64,000 bases of DNA from Dethiosulfatibacter aminovorans DSM 17477 (GCF_900142005.1 NZ_FQZL01000006.1:300537-364536); one strand, 5' to 3'; shown: positions 16,414 to 25,946, counted from the first letter of the stretch. Notes: a model not told the origin generated them from the sequence alone. Numbers and translations are program-made.

Positions 16414-17850
16414 TCAACCATAAATCAAAGTTTTGATAATAACAGGAATCGCCAAATCGTTTATGACTGGTTCTCCTAAATCTAAGTAATCATTGGATTC
16501 TACCTTGATACCATCTATGCAAATAATACTTTTTTCATCTCCCAATACTTTTATTATCTGTTGCCCCAAAGCCTTTGCCATGTCATTTTCAACACACACA
16601 ATCAGATTTTTGCGACTCATCAACTCCATATGGGATTCTGCTATACACTTTGCAATATTCACTACTTCATGATATTCCGGATTTATCTTGCCATAAATTG
16701 CTATAACAGCCGATTCTGAACCACTTTGCTCCAAAAACCAAGAAATATTATCTTTTAGTTTTGAAGAATTACCATAATAACATTCACTTTCAATTTCTTT
16801 ACTTACTTTCAGCACAGGTATGCTCTTCAACGGAAGAATTTCCCTATCAAAATATATAGTGCTCCCTGTTACGCTTGTGGTATAGATTCCAGCTCCAACA
16901 ACAGTTGCTCTAATAGTTTCCTTCGGTTGTATAATGGGAAACCGACTTATCTGTTCCTGTCTGCCTACTGCCGTACCAAAACCTATACCTATATCTCCGT
17001 AATTGTAATCGTCATTTTCAACTTTATTGTATATTGCCTCTGCCACTCCACCCGAAAAACATATTGCATCAATATTTTCCGGTAGAAAAAACTCACTGCT
17101 TCCGCTGGTCCTAAGTTTTTCAAGTAACTTTTCAGGAGGACATACCCCCAGTATTTGAGCAATCAGTTGAGCCATCTTGTTTATTATCATGTCGTTTATT
17201 CTTCTATCTATTATGTTGCCTATTACCACTTTTTCATCGAGACCTAAGGATTCAATGATAGTTTTTGCTGAATCACTTATATACTCAACTGTGCCTTCAT
17301 TGTCTATCCTTATTATTCTGCCTCCAAGGTTCCAACAACCTTTTGAATACACATTACCATTATCAAATACAACAACATTCGTAGTACCTCCGCCTATATC
17401 CAAATTGACAATAACCTTACCATGATCCATAGAATACTGATAAGCTCCACTGCCCTTTCCTGCAATAATAGCTTCAAGATCAGGTCCGGCTGTTGCAACT
17501 ACAAAATCGCCGGCATATTCGCTTAAACCATTCAGTACAGTTTCAGAATTTTCTTTCCGAGCGGATTCTCCCGTAATTATTACCGCCCCGGTCTTAACAT
17601 CCTCCTTGTCAAAACCGGCTTTTTCATATTCCCTTAATATAATGTCTGTAAGCCCATCCATATCTATTAATGAGTATTTCAGCAAAGGTGTAAAATATAT
17701 ATCACTTTTATAAATAACCTCCTTCTCGACTATAGATACTTTTGGAACCGTAAAATAATTTGCTGAATTTTCAAAAACAAGCTTGCTGAATATTACTTGT
17801 GTAGTTGTAGTTCCTACATCTATACCTACACTTAATATTTCATTTGACAT
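16414..17850 (-). CDS. eutA: EutA reactivating factor of ethanolamine ammonia-lyase
   Basis: The 478-residue ATPase removes damaged cobalamin from EutBC. The start was placed at the ATG at 17850, right after GGAGGAATT. It has the actin/HSP70-like phosphate loops SVGIDVGTTTTQVIF near the N terminus and VNLDIGGGTTNVVVFDNG (about residue 150), plus ITGESARKEN and CFSGGVAEAIYN, all typical of EutA. It is the first gene of the eut operon. No promoter is convincing in the 234-nt gap upstream, and no terminator is clear between it and dctM. Confidence 0.95.
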   Translation of the reverse strand: MSNEILSVGIDVGTTTTQVIFSKLVFENSANYFTVPKVSIVEKEVIYKSDIYFTPLLKYSLIDMDGLTDIILREYEKAGFDKEDVKTGAVIITGESARKENSETVLNGLSEYAGDFVVATAGPDLEAIIAGKGSGAYQYSMDHGKVIVNLDIGGGTTNVVVFDNGNVYSKGCWNLGGRIIRIDNEGTVEYISDSAKTIIESLGLDEKVVIGNIIDRRINDMIINKMAQLIAQILGVCPPEKLLEKLRTSGSSEFFLPENIDAICFSGGVAEAIYNKVENDDYNYGDIGIGFGTAVGRQEQISRFPIIQPKETIRATVVGAGIYTTSVTGSTIYFDREILPLKSIPVLKVSKEIESECYYGNSSKLKDNISWFLEQSGSESAVIAIYGKINPEYHEVVNIAKCIAESHMELMSRKNLIVCVENDMAKALGQQIIKVLGDEKSIICIDGIKVESNDYLDLGEPVINDLAIPVIIKTLIYG

Positions 17851-18084
17851 AATTCCTCCAAAAACAACTTTGAAAAATGAAGTTTTAACTACATAGATAA
17901 TGACTATAAATATCATTTTAAAAATGTATATTTAGTAACTTTCCCAGGAAAGTATTTGCATAAACTCTTCAAAAAGGTGATTGCTTTAACCTGATACGAA
18001 CAGATCAAGAAATTCTCTGAAAAAGAGGAAAGTATCCCCTGTATACATAGTTCTTCATAATTTAAGCAAAACCTATACAAACTA

Positions 18085-19368
18085 TTATGGAAATATGATT
18101 GATGGTAACCATGTTGTGATAAATGGTATATATGTAATAAGTATTAAAGCTATAACCAGTGGAATAAAATATGGAATAAACGATTTTACAATTTGAGGTA
18201 GAGATAAATCAGTAATTGAGCTCATAATAAACAAACCGACTCCAACAGGTGGTGTAGCACTTCCAATTAATGTATTCAATGTTAGTATTACTCCAAATTG
18301 TAGTGTGTTTACACCTAACGTCTTAATTATAGGTAATAGAATTGGAACCATAATTAAACTAATTGTAACACCATCAAGTACCATACCTAGAATGATTAAA
18401 AACACATTAATGATAAGCAACAAAAGTATTTTATTATTCGTTAAGCCAAAAAGAAATTCTGAAGCTAATATCGGTAGTCTTTCAGCTGTTGTGACCCACC
18501 CTAGGGCTTTTCCCATACCAATCAAAAACATAATCAACGCTGCTGAATAAATTGTATATCTTAATGCATTTATAATTCCTTCAAGGGTTAATTCTTTATA
18601 AATATAACCTACCAACAACGAATAAAGTACAGCAATAATTCCAGCTTCAGTTGGTGTTGCTAATCCAGACATTATTCCACCAAGCAATACAACTGGTGCA
18701 AGTAAAGCAAAAAAACCATTTTTAAAAGCCTTAATTACTTTTATTAGTTCAAAAGGCTCAGCTTCTGGTATTTTAACCTTTTTCTTTGCAGCTAAATAAT
18801 AATTAGTTGCCATTAATATAAATCCAACTAATACCCCTGGAATAATTCCAGCAACAAAGAGTTTCCCTACTGATACATTAGCCAAAACTGCATATATTAG
18901 AAATGGAACACTTGGAGGAATAATTGGCCCAATTATTGAAGATGCAAGTGTTATAGCCGTTGAAAAAGATTTTTCATATCCTTTGTCAGTCATAGCATTT
19001 ATTTCAACTAATCCTAAGCCAGCAGCATCTGCAGCTGCTGTACCTGAAATTCCAGAAAATATCATACTTGCAAGAACATTGACTTGTGCTAATCCTCCTT
19101 TTATATGCCCTAATAATGTATTCGAAAATTCGAAAATTCGATTTGTAATTCCACCTGTATTCATGAGGTTACCTGCTAATACAAAATAAGGTATGGCTAT
19201 TAATGCATAATTACTAGTTCCCCTACTAATCATAAGCGGTAATACTTCAAATACATAATCACTAGCAAAAATGCCAAGCATAGTAGCTATTCCCATTGAT
19301 ATACTTATCGGAACACTAAGAATTATTAAAATAATAAATGAAAAAAGAATCAAAGCTCCTATTTCCAT
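18085..19368 (-). CDS. dctM: TRAP transporter large membrane subunit DctM
   Basis: The 427-residue, very hydrophobic protein has about 11-13 membrane segments. Family marks are PYFVLAGNLMNTGGITNRI, MIFSGISGTAAADAAGLGLVEI, ASSIIGPIIPPSVPFLIYAV, PTEAGIIAVLYSL, LDGVTISLIMVPILLPI and NTLIGSATPPVGVGLFIMSS. It is the channel subunit of a Na+- or H+-driven, binding-protein dependent carboxylate importer. It lies 2 nt after dctQ. The substrate is not shown by sequence; TRAP systems mostly carry organic acids, so it is not the expected ethanolamine importer despite lying next to eutA. Confidence 0.95.
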   Translation of the reverse strand: MEIGALILFSFIILIILSVPISISMGIATMLGIFASDYVFEVLPLMISRGTSNYALIAIPYFVLAGNLMNTGGITNRIFEFSNTLLGHIKGGLAQVNVLASMIFSGISGTAAADAAGLGLVEINAMTDKGYEKSFSTAITLASSIIGPIIPPSVPFLIYAVLANVSVGKLFVAGIIPGVLVGFILMATNYYLAAKKKVKIPEAEPFELIKVIKAFKNGFFALLAPVVLLGGIMSGLATPTEAGIIAVLYSLLVGYIYKELTLEGIINALRYTIYSAALIMFLIGMGKALGWVTTAERLPILASEFLFGLTNNKILLLLIINVFLIILGMVLDGVTISLIMVPILLPIIKTLGVNTLQFGVILTLNTLIGSATPPVGVGLFIMSSITDLSLPQIVKSFIPYFIPLVIALILITYIPFITTWLPSIIFP

Positions 19369-19370
19369 AA

Positions 19371-19871
19371 TTATCTACCTCCTTGTCTTAATATTGTTGT
19401 CTTCATAAATTCGTTTATATAAATCAATATAATTGTTATTGCATTGACTAATACAGCTGACGTGTAATATACTAATGGGATACTCGCAGTAGTAGTTCCT
19501 TGTCCGTATTGAGATACGATTAGTTTATAACTAGCAAATGATAATATTATAAAAAATATAATTATAACAATAAACCGAAAACAATCTAAAAATGATTTAA
19601 TAATAGATGGAAATTTATCATAAACAACTGTTATTCTAATAGTGTTTTTATTGTATACAATTTTTGAGAACCCTAAAAAAACCATCCATACCATTAATAA
19701 AATGCTTATATCCTGTATCCAAATTATTGATTTATCAAATGTATTTCTAACGAAAATTTCATACGCATTGATTAAAATTAGTAATACCAGTGCAATTACC
19801 GATATCAACATTTGAATATCAACAATTTGTTTTATTTTTTTTCCAAAATTTGAAACCAATTTGTCCAAAAC
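19371..19871 (-). CDS. dctQ: TRAP transporter small membrane subunit DctQ
   Basis: The 166-residue membrane protein has four predicted transmembrane segments (about 14-34, 45-68, 88-110, 130-155) and the DctQ pattern YEIFVRNTFDKSIIWIQDIS, then LMVWMVFLGFSKIVYNKNTIRI. The frame is open further upstream to 19991, but that part does not resemble DctQ and probably comes from inserted DNA. I chose the ATG at 19871; AAAGGAG lies almost against it, so the TTG two codons later is an equally good start. It is coupled to dctM (2-nt gap), but separated from dctP by about 1 kb holding a dead transposase. Confidence 0.88.
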   Translation of the reverse strand, partial: VLDKLVSNFGKKIKQIVDIQMLISVIALVLLILINAYEIFVRNTFDKSIIWIQDISILLMVWMVFLGFSKIVYNKNTIRITVVYDKFPSIIKSFLDCFRFIVIIIFFIILSFASYKLIVSQYGQGTTTASIPLVYYTSAVLVNAITIILIYINEFMKTTILRQGGR

Positions 19872-20019
19872 CATTCTCCTTTTTAGTTGGGTACTTGTTA
19901 AGTGTCTGTACCTTTGAATTAACTGTATTGTTCTAATCTGTGTATATAGATTTTCTCTCCGTTTAATGGTATAACAAAAGTGACAAAACACTCAAAATAA
20001 CAAAAAACGGAGAAAAATT

Positions 20020-20935
20020 TATGGATAAATAAGTTCATCAGATTACTCTTTCTGAATCCTTTGAACAATGTCAGAATATATTTCTTTCCGGCAGTACCTC
20101 CTTCTTTAATTTCTTAGTATATGGAAATGGATAAGTTCATCTCTTCAAAATTTCACAAGACTATCTATAAAATCCTTGAGCGTAAACGGAAGTATCGATT
20201 AACTAGATTTCTTTCCTCTCTCATTCTTCAAAAAATTTTTACATACCTACTAATTCTCATCTTCCCATTCTCACCATCTACAAAGAGTTTAGGGATTTCT
20301 GCTGTTTTTCGAAGATCCCTGATGTACCTATGTTAACCCAATTCAAGCAAGATTTTATTACACATACTAAACTTATGTCGAATACATAGTTGACTACTGT
20401 CCTTCTCAGATGCTTATCTTTGACACTTCTGGTATTGCGCTTTATGTAAAGAAAGACAATCCTAAGACCTCAATACAATGATAAAAGACTTAAGTCATTC
20501 TACAATACAATACCGAGGTTGATTCTTACAAGATGTCTTACAACTCATGCCTTCTCCAGTGCTTCTGCACCAGCTACATAAGCAAATATTCACAAATGAC
20601 CACTTCTGCTATGATAACAAATTTTCTATTCTCACCATCGGTCTTGGTATTATACCGCACATTACTTTATGGATGATAAATTCAAATCATCTTAATCGGA
20701 GATGGTTGTCGAAAAGAAAGACAATTCCACTTATAAATCAGTAGGCGATTCTTCCGTTTTACAACCTATTATGACTGACTTCTTTGAATTTCATCCTCAT
20801 TTTTATCAAATCTCTTTTCTTAGCGATTCAGCTCTTGATACTATTAAAATCTATGGCTTTCTAAAAACATAGTTCTATTTTGAAAAAGCATTCATACCTT
20901 TATGAATTAGTTTATTCAATCGATATTGAATTTTC
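20020..20935 (+). pseudogene. Decayed IS transposase (DDE, IS1182-like)
   Basis: Pieces of a DDE transposase can be read in order on the plus strand, but in different frames with stops between them. Examples are FLSSLILQKIF (about 20199-20231), EFRDFCCFSKIPDVPMLTQF (20282-20341), FDTSGIALYV (20421-20450) and VVEKKDNSTYKSVGDSSVLQ followed by FLSDSALDTIKIYGFLK (about 20706-20867). This order is that of IS1182-like transposases, including the GDS and FLSDS motifs around catalytic Asp residues. The element is dead. It is inserted between dctP and dctQ, in opposite orientation, and splits the TRAP operon. Its exact ends and target duplication were not found; an inverted repeat near 19950-20014 may be its left end. 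Confidence 0.82.
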
Positions 20936-21974
20936 ATTCAAAAACAATACCTAAAATCCCTTCACTAATTTCCCCTTTGTCTTCAAGTTCCTGATAAAAC
21001 TCAACTAATATTTCTCTGAATGGCTCGGTGTCCATTTCATAAAATTCAGCATTATGTTCACTTTTCATTCTCTCTATTTCAGATTCAACAAACCCATTAA
21101 TTTGTTCAGTTACATAGTCGCCTGCATCATTAGCCGAATCAATTATTATTTGTCTCTGTACTTCTGTAAATGACTCAAAACGGTCATTATTCATTATGAA
21201 AATAACATCTTGACGGAACTCATTTGTAGTAGTAACGTACGGAGCGACTTCAGTAAATTTCATATTATATACTAACGAAATCGGAGCTGTAACTGCATCA
21301 ACTGTATTCTGTTTTAAAGCTAAGTATGCTTCTGTCCAAGCTATAACAATGGGGTTAGCACCTAGTTTATCCCAAGCCTTCATATATATTTCTGAATCAA
21401 AAGTTCTTAATCTTAATCCTTTAACATCTTCAATGCTCTTAATTGGTTTTTTTGAAACTATAACATTATATGGTCCTCTTATAAAATTTCGTTTATCATT
21501 GATGATTTTCAAGCCATTTTCAATAAGATTTTCACTTAACTTCTGTCCAATTTCACTATAATAAAATTCACGTTTTGTATCATGGTCTTTAAATAAAAAT
21601 GGAATTGATTCTACACCAAAATCTTTATCATATCTACTAAGATATGCTGCACCTTCACAATAAATATCTTGAGTCCCAAGCTGCAAATTATCTAACTGAG
21701 TCATCGCATCCCCTAATTGTTCTGAAGGATACACTTGCACTATTATTTCTCCCTTAGTTCTTTCTTCAACAAGTTCCGCAAATTTTTTAAAGCCTTGCCC
21801 TTCAATGCTTTCTTCAGACATCTTTGTTCCCATTTTTATTATCACTGGTTCTTTCGGTGTGTTTTCATTTGTTGTAGATTGGATATTTGGTTCTTTTGAT
21901 TGGCAACCTCCTAAACAAATCAAAACCATAAACATAATAAGCAAATTCACACAAATTGATTTTTTCCAAAACAT
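20934..21974 (-). CDS. dctP: TRAP transporter substrate-binding lipoprotein DctP
   Basis: The 346-residue protein starts with a signal peptide ending in the lipobox LGGC (Cys at about residue 24), so it is anchored outside the membrane. The mature part is a DctP-type solute receptor: GTKMSEESIEGQGFKKFAELV, VQVYPSEQLGDAMTQLDNLQLG, KSIEDVKGLRLRTFDSEIYM and AYLALKQNTVDAVTAP. The conserved Arg of GLRLRTF is the usual carboxylate ligand, which suggests an organic acid. It is the first gene behind the sigma-54 promoter at 22276-22291. GGAGG precedes the ATG by 10 nt. It is cut off from dctQ and dctM by the dead IS. Confidence 0.94.
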   Translation of the reverse strand: MFWKKSICVNLLIMFMVLICLGGCQSKEPNIQSTTNENTPKEPVIIKMGTKMSEESIEGQGFKKFAELVEERTKGEIIVQVYPSEQLGDAMTQLDNLQLGTQDIYCEGAAYLSRYDKDFGVESIPFLFKDHDTKREFYYSEIGQKLSENLIENGLKIINDKRNFIRGPYNVIVSKKPIKSIEDVKGLRLRTFDSEIYMKAWDKLGANPIVIAWTEAYLALKQNTVDAVTAPISLVYNMKFTEVAPYVTTTNEFRQDVIFIMNNDRFESFTEVQRQIIIDSANDAGDYVTEQINGFVESEIERMKSEHNAEFYEMDTEPFREILVEFYQELEDKGEISEGILGIVFE

Positions 21975-22275
21975 AATAATATTTCCTCCAAATTCTTTAA
22001 TTTATTATATTAATCCCAGATTATTCACAATAATTTCATAATAACAAGAAAATATTACTTCAACATTTATATAATCATTTATTCTTCACCAATATTCTGG
22101 GAAACCATTGACGTTATATGCGCTCCTTTTAAAATGTAAACGGTAAACAGCATAGCCGCGAAGAAAAATGATTAAAATACTTGTAATATATTCAATTTTC
22201 TAGATTTTTATTTATATGAACAATACAGGCTTAATAACATTTTATGAATATTGGTTTTAATGATACAAAATATTA

Positions 22276-22291
22276 TGCAATATTCATGCCA
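22276..22291 (-). promoter_or_regulatory. Sigma-54 promoter upstream of dctP
   Basis: On the minus strand the site reads TGGCATG-AATA-TTGCA. It matches the sigma-54 consensus TGGCACG-N4-TTGCW at every fixed position but one, with the required 10 nt between GG and GC. It lies about 300 nt before dctP and directly downstream of the gene for a sigma-54 activator. Confidence 0.85.
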
Positions 22292-22332
22292 GATATATCC
22301 CTACAACATTCATTGAATTTTCAACATTTATT

Positions 22333-22390
22333 AACAACAACAAACAAAGCAACGAGTCTAAAACGACTCGTTGCTTTGTTTGTTGTTGTT
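22333..22390. promoter_or_regulatory. Long palindrome, copy 1, between activator gene and sigma-54 promoter
   Basis: A perfect 26-bp inverted repeat (6-nt centre) has its midpoint 72 bp upstream of the -24 GG of the dctP promoter. The inner 17 nt of each arm (AAACAAAGCAACGAGTC) are identical in copy 2 at 30999-31040. It is a candidate activator binding site. It could also act as a terminator for the activator gene, since its right arm is T-rich on the minus strand. Confidence 0.75.
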
Positions 22391-22405
22391 TCCAAACGCA
22401 TTCGT

Positions 22406-22443
22406 GTGAACCATATACGAATCATTCTGCAAAATTGGTTCAC
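22406..22443. promoter_or_regulatory. Distal inverted repeat, copy 1 (candidate upstream activating sequence)
   Basis: GTGAACCA and TGGTTCAC form an 8-bp inverted repeat with a 22-nt centre. The midpoint is 135 bp upstream of the -24 element. An analogous repeat with different flanking bases sits 134 bp upstream of the other sigma-54 promoter. Confidence 0.55.
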
Positions 22444-22467
22444 TCTTCACATTTATACTTTGTATAA

Positions 22468-23859
22468 TCAATAAGTTATTTTATGTTTCTTCATTTTCCT
22501 AACTACCGTTGTCTGACTGAGTCCTAATACTTTAGCGACTTTTCGTGTTGATTTAAATTCATCATAAGTTTCCTTTAATATTTGTTTCTCTACACTTTCA
22601 ATTATGCTACTAAATGTATTTCCAGATTTATAAACCGAATCAAATTGTGAGAGATATTTATCACTTAAAAAATTAGACAAAACACTACTATCTACAATAT
22701 CATTTTCGCTTACTACTACTAGTCTCTCTATTAAGTTTTCCAACTCCCTGATATTACCCGGCCATCTATATCTTTCAAGTATATTAAATATTCTAATATC
22801 AAATTTTATATTCTTATTATGCTTCATATTGAATTTTTCAAGAAAAAATTTAATTAACAATATTATGTCTTCTTTCCTGTCTCTTAATGCGGGAACTTGA
22901 ATAGGCACTACATTTAGTCTATAGAAAAGATCTTGTCTAAAACTTCCTTTATCAATGAGTTCTTCAATATTTCTATTTGTTGATGCAATTATTCTAATAT
23001 CTATTTTAATAGGATTCACACCTCCTAGATGAGTTATTTCCTTTTCTTGTAGCACTCTCAATAATTTTGATTGCAGACTTAAAGGCATTTCTCCGATTTC
23101 ATCTAGCAATATTGTCCCTGAATCTGCTAATTCAAATTTCCCGAGCTTGCTCTTGTGCGCACCAGTAAAAGCTCCTTTTTCAAAACCAAAAAGTTCTGAT
23201 TCAAGTAAATTTTCTGGTATAGCAGCACAATTTACTTTGATAAATGGTTTGTTTTTTCTAAAACTTGTCCTATGAATTTCACGTGCAATTATTTCTTTTC
23301 CAGTTCCCGTTTCGCCGGTTATTAAAACCGTCGAATCATATTTTGCAACTTTGTGTACTAATTCCAGGTTTTTTTTGAAGGAATCACTTTCACCAATTAT
23401 ATTGTCAGAATTATCTTTCTCCTGTCTAAGATAATTTATTTCTTCCTTGTATTTTTTATTCAATTTTTCCGTCTCTTCTATTTTATTTTGCAGCTCAGTT
23501 AAATCAGTAATATCTCGTGTACTTGTAATAATTTTAAAAACTTCCCCATTATTATCAAATATAGGTTTAGCAGTGCTTAAACACTTCTTCCCATTATATA
23601 AGAAAAGAACAGTTACCGTTTTACTAGTTTCTAAAGCTTCCAATACTGCTGATTTTGTAAAGTATCCTTTTTTCCTAAGTTCTTCCATGTGATAACCAAC
23701 TAAGTCTTCTCTTTTCAAACCCATCATTTTTAAATATGCCTCGTTTACATCTTCTGTATAACCTTTAGCATCTACTATATATAACCCATCATATGCATTA
23801 TTGAAAATCAATTTCTGTACCATTAACTGTTCTTTCAAATCCTCTATTTCAGATTTCAC
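22468..23859 (-). CDS. PAS domain sigma-54-dependent transcriptional activator
   Basis: The 463-residue protein starts at a GTG with GGAGG 7 nt upstream. An N-terminal PAS domain (about 12-115: FNNAYDGLYIVDAKGYTEDVNEAYLKM) would sense a small molecule. A coiled linker follows, then the AAA+ domain (about 155-390) with Walker A GETGTGKE, the sigma-54 contact motif GAFTGA, Walker B ILLDEIGEM, and the arginine-finger region FRQDLFYRLNVVPI. The C-terminal Fis/TyrR-type helix-turn-helix is STRKVAKVLGLSQTTVVRKMKKH. It lies between the two operons that have sigma-54 promoters and is the only such activator in the window, so it is the likely regulator of both. The ligand is unknown. Confidence 0.95.
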   Translation of the reverse strand: MKSEIEDLKEQLMVQKLIFNNAYDGLYIVDAKGYTEDVNEAYLKMMGLKREDLVGYHMEELRKKGYFTKSAVLEALETSKTVTVLFLYNGKKCLSTAKPIFDNNGEVFKIITSTRDITDLTELQNKIEETEKLNKKYKEEINYLRQEKDNSDNIIGESDSFKKNLELVHKVAKYDSTVLITGETGTGKEIIAREIHRTSFRKNKPFIKVNCAAIPENLLESELFGFEKGAFTGAHKSKLGKFELADSGTILLDEIGEMPLSLQSKLLRVLQEKEITHLGGVNPIKIDIRIIASTNRNIEELIDKGSFRQDLFYRLNVVPIQVPALRDRKEDIILLIKFFLEKFNMKHNKNIKFDIRIFNILERYRWPGNIRELENLIERLVVVSENDIVDSSVLSNFLSDKYLSQFDSVYKSGNTFSSIIESVEKQILKETYDEFKSTRKVAKVLGLSQTTVVRKMKKHKITY

Positions 23860-24099
23860 AATAAATCCTCCATTTCATTTATTAGCTGTTAAAATAGTAT
23901 ACAATTAGTATAATTTTATCACGATTAAAATCAGAAAATGTCATATTAAACATCAAAATCAAATATATATCCAACTTCCAGACTAGTTGATATCGAATCT
24001 ATTATCCTAATTTTATTATTGCTATTTAACTTTATCACAAATTCATACTCTTTGCTTTAATTTAAAGATATTTTATATATATTTTTTTTACAAATACTT
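23860..24099. other. AT-rich upstream region of the activator gene
   Basis: No gene is present. Minus-strand TATACT hexamers near 23898-23912 are possible -10 elements for the activator gene, but no convincing -35 is seen. Confidence 0.35.
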
Positions 24100-24131
24100 A
24101 AAAGCTCATATCCGTATGGACATGAGCTTTT
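24100..24131 (-). terminator. Terminator of the amidohydrolase operon
   Basis: A hairpin of about 13 bp with one mismatch (AAAAGCTCAT pairing with ATGAGCTTTT, extended by TCC/GGA around a 4-nt loop) lies about 115 nt after the acetamidase-like gene. A T-rich stretch follows on the minus strand. Confidence 0.75.
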
Positions 24132-24246
24132 GTAGCTATCAATACTATTAATTTGATGAGTAGAACTATACTTGTGTATTCATAAAATTACTCAATTTTA
24201 ATATTCAATAATTTCTTCTAATTAATTTTGTATATTACATGTATTG

Positions 24247-25140
24247 TTATTCAGACCATATAAGTCTTTTCTTACTATTTACTTTTGGAATACCTAATCT
24301 TAATACTAGATCAACAGAACAAGGTTTACACCCTTGACAAATTTCAACATCACCTTGTAACGACATATAAAGATAGACATCTGTTTTATCCCATCCATAG
24401 GCATCTTCAAGTAGCTTTTGCATAACTTCAGAAGCATGCTTAAGAGCAATTGCATAGTCACTTGCGCTTGTAATAACATACCATTTATCATTAGTTTCGA
24501 CTATTGGCCATTTTATCTCAAACTGTTTTATCAAGTCAATTTTCACGGTTACTTTACCTGCAACTTCAAGGCCTGTACCACATACTTCACCATCACCCAT
24601 GACAGCATGCAAATCTCCGATTTGTAATAATCCACCAGGTGTATTAACAGGTAAATATACAGTACTTCCTTTAGTAATTATTTTACAGTCCATATTTCCA
24701 CCATGCTTTCCAGGAAAGCCGGTTGGAATACTTCTTTCCTGGGGTGCTAATCCAATAACTCCAATCATGGGATTAATTGATAATTCTAAATCATTAAAAT
24801 ATGCAATATTTTCTTCTATTCTAATTATTTTTGTTTTCAAATCACACCTATCGCTTAACGGTCCAATTTCTGGTAAGCTTGAAACGACTCCATGGTCTGA
24901 AACACTAATATCAACGATGTTTACAACAACAATATCTCCAACTTCTGCGTTTCTAATATATACAGGTCCTGTCGAAGGATTTAATTTGTCATAATTGACA
25001 TCAGAGATTAATTGTTCATCTGAATATATTTGATTAGAAAAACAGTCAATTGTTTTAAATACAACAGAATCTCCTTTTTCAATTTCAATAATCGGTGAAT
25101 TGTCAGGTGAAAATGTATATACATATTTATCAATTATCAT
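24247..25140 (-). CDS. Acetamidase/formamidase family protein
   Basis: The 297-residue protein starts at the ATG at 25140 (GAGGAG 7 nt upstream; a TTG further up is less likely). It carries the family blocks STGPVYIRNAEVGDIVVVNI, GFPGKHGGNMDCKII, TVYLPVNTPGGLLQIGDLHA and MGDGEVCGTGLEVAGKV. The GNMDC and GDLHA-to-GDGE segments hold the metal and active-site residues in known formamidases. These cytoplasmic enzymes hydrolyse short amides to acid plus ammonia. It is the last gene of the sigma-54 operon. The real amide substrate is unknown; in this context it probably removes a terminal amide or formyl group. Confidence 0.9.
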   Translation of the reverse strand: MIIDKYVYTFSPDNSPIIEIEKGDSVVFKTIDCFSNQIYSDEQLISDVNYDKLNPSTGPVYIRNAEVGDIVVVNIVDISVSDHGVVSSLPEIGPLSDRCDLKTKIIRIEENIAYFNDLELSINPMIGVIGLAPQERSIPTGFPGKHGGNMDCKIITKGSTVYLPVNTPGGLLQIGDLHAVMGDGEVCGTGLEVAGKVTVKIDLIKQFEIKWPIVETNDKWYVITSASDYAIALKHASEVMQKLLEDAYGWDKTDVYLYMSLQGDVEICQGCKPCSVDLVLRLGIPKVNSKKRLIWSE

Positions 25141-25208
25141 TTCATATCTCCTCAATTATTATGGTGTAATATTTCAACACCCTATTTATTAAATAATTAT
25201 TCAATCAA

Positions 25209-25946
25209 TCAATAACTATTCTTTATATACTCAACAATTCTTCCTATACAGGCATTTACTATCTTTTCACCTTTCTCTACTGTTGCTGAAGTCGCATCTC
25301 CTATAACACCTGAGTCAGATATATTATTAATTGATGTGTACTGGATGATATCTTTAAATGAATTATAATATTTTTCTTCAATTTCCTGCTTGATAGCAAG
25401 ATTCATATCTACTAGTTCGGGCCTTAAATACAACATGACTGAAGTTCCACATTCACTGGCATGTCCATGGGCCATATATCCTGTATTATCAAGGGAGTTT
25501 CCATCATTAACCATTGCAAATCTCCACCAATCTACCTGCATCGTTTGTATTTCAGGGTACTTATCTCTATACTCTTTACAAATATAATCAATCATAGGGA
25601 CATTTCCTGAATGACCTGTGATGAATAAAAATTTCTTAAATCCCCATCCCCTTAAACTTTCGCAAATATCTCTGACATACCATTTGAAATTTTCCTCCGA
25701 TACTGTCATACTTCCTGGGAAAGCTCTTAATATGCTACTCTCGCCAACATCAATACTAGGTCCCACCAATGCTCCAGTTATATCTGCTACTTTTCTTGCA
25801 ACTTCCTCCACTACTATAATATCTGTACCCAACGGCATATGTGGCCCGTATCCTTCAATTGCACCTGTGGGTATTATAACCATATCAGTCATCTCTATGC
25901 ATCTATTAAACTCTACCCAACTCATTTCACGTAATCTATTTTTCAT
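25209..25946 (-). CDS. Creatininase family amidohydrolase
   Basis: The 245-residue protein shows the creatininase layout: the metal-binding IIPTGAIEGYGPHMPLGTD (residues about 24-42; Glu, His and Asp), then SMTVSEENF, FITGHSGNVPMI (His) and YMAHGHASECGTSVML (His and Glu). Members of this family open cyclic amides or formamides: creatinine, mycofactocin precursor or FAPy. Two or three metal ions are expected. It lies 68 nt upstream of the acetamidase-like gene and would fit a ring-opening or amide-cleaving step. True creatininase activity should not be assumed. Confidence 0.9.
   Translation of the reverse strand: MKNRLREMSWVEFNRCIEMTDMVIIPTGAIEGYGPHMPLGTDIIVVEEVARKVADITGALVGPSIDVGESSILRAFPGSMTVSEENFKWYVRDICESLRGWGFKKFLFITGHSGNVPMIDYICKEYRDKYPEIQTMQVDWWRFAMVNDGNSLDNTGYMAHGHASECGTSVMLYLRPELVDMNLAIKQEIEEKYYNSFKDIIQYTSINNISDSGVIGDATSATVEKGEKIVNACIGRIVEYIKNSY

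Noticed and set aside
22290..22306. Second GG-N10-GC match just upstream of the dctP sigma-54 site
   Set aside because: It fits only the invariant dinucleotides and overlaps the much better site at 22276-22291.
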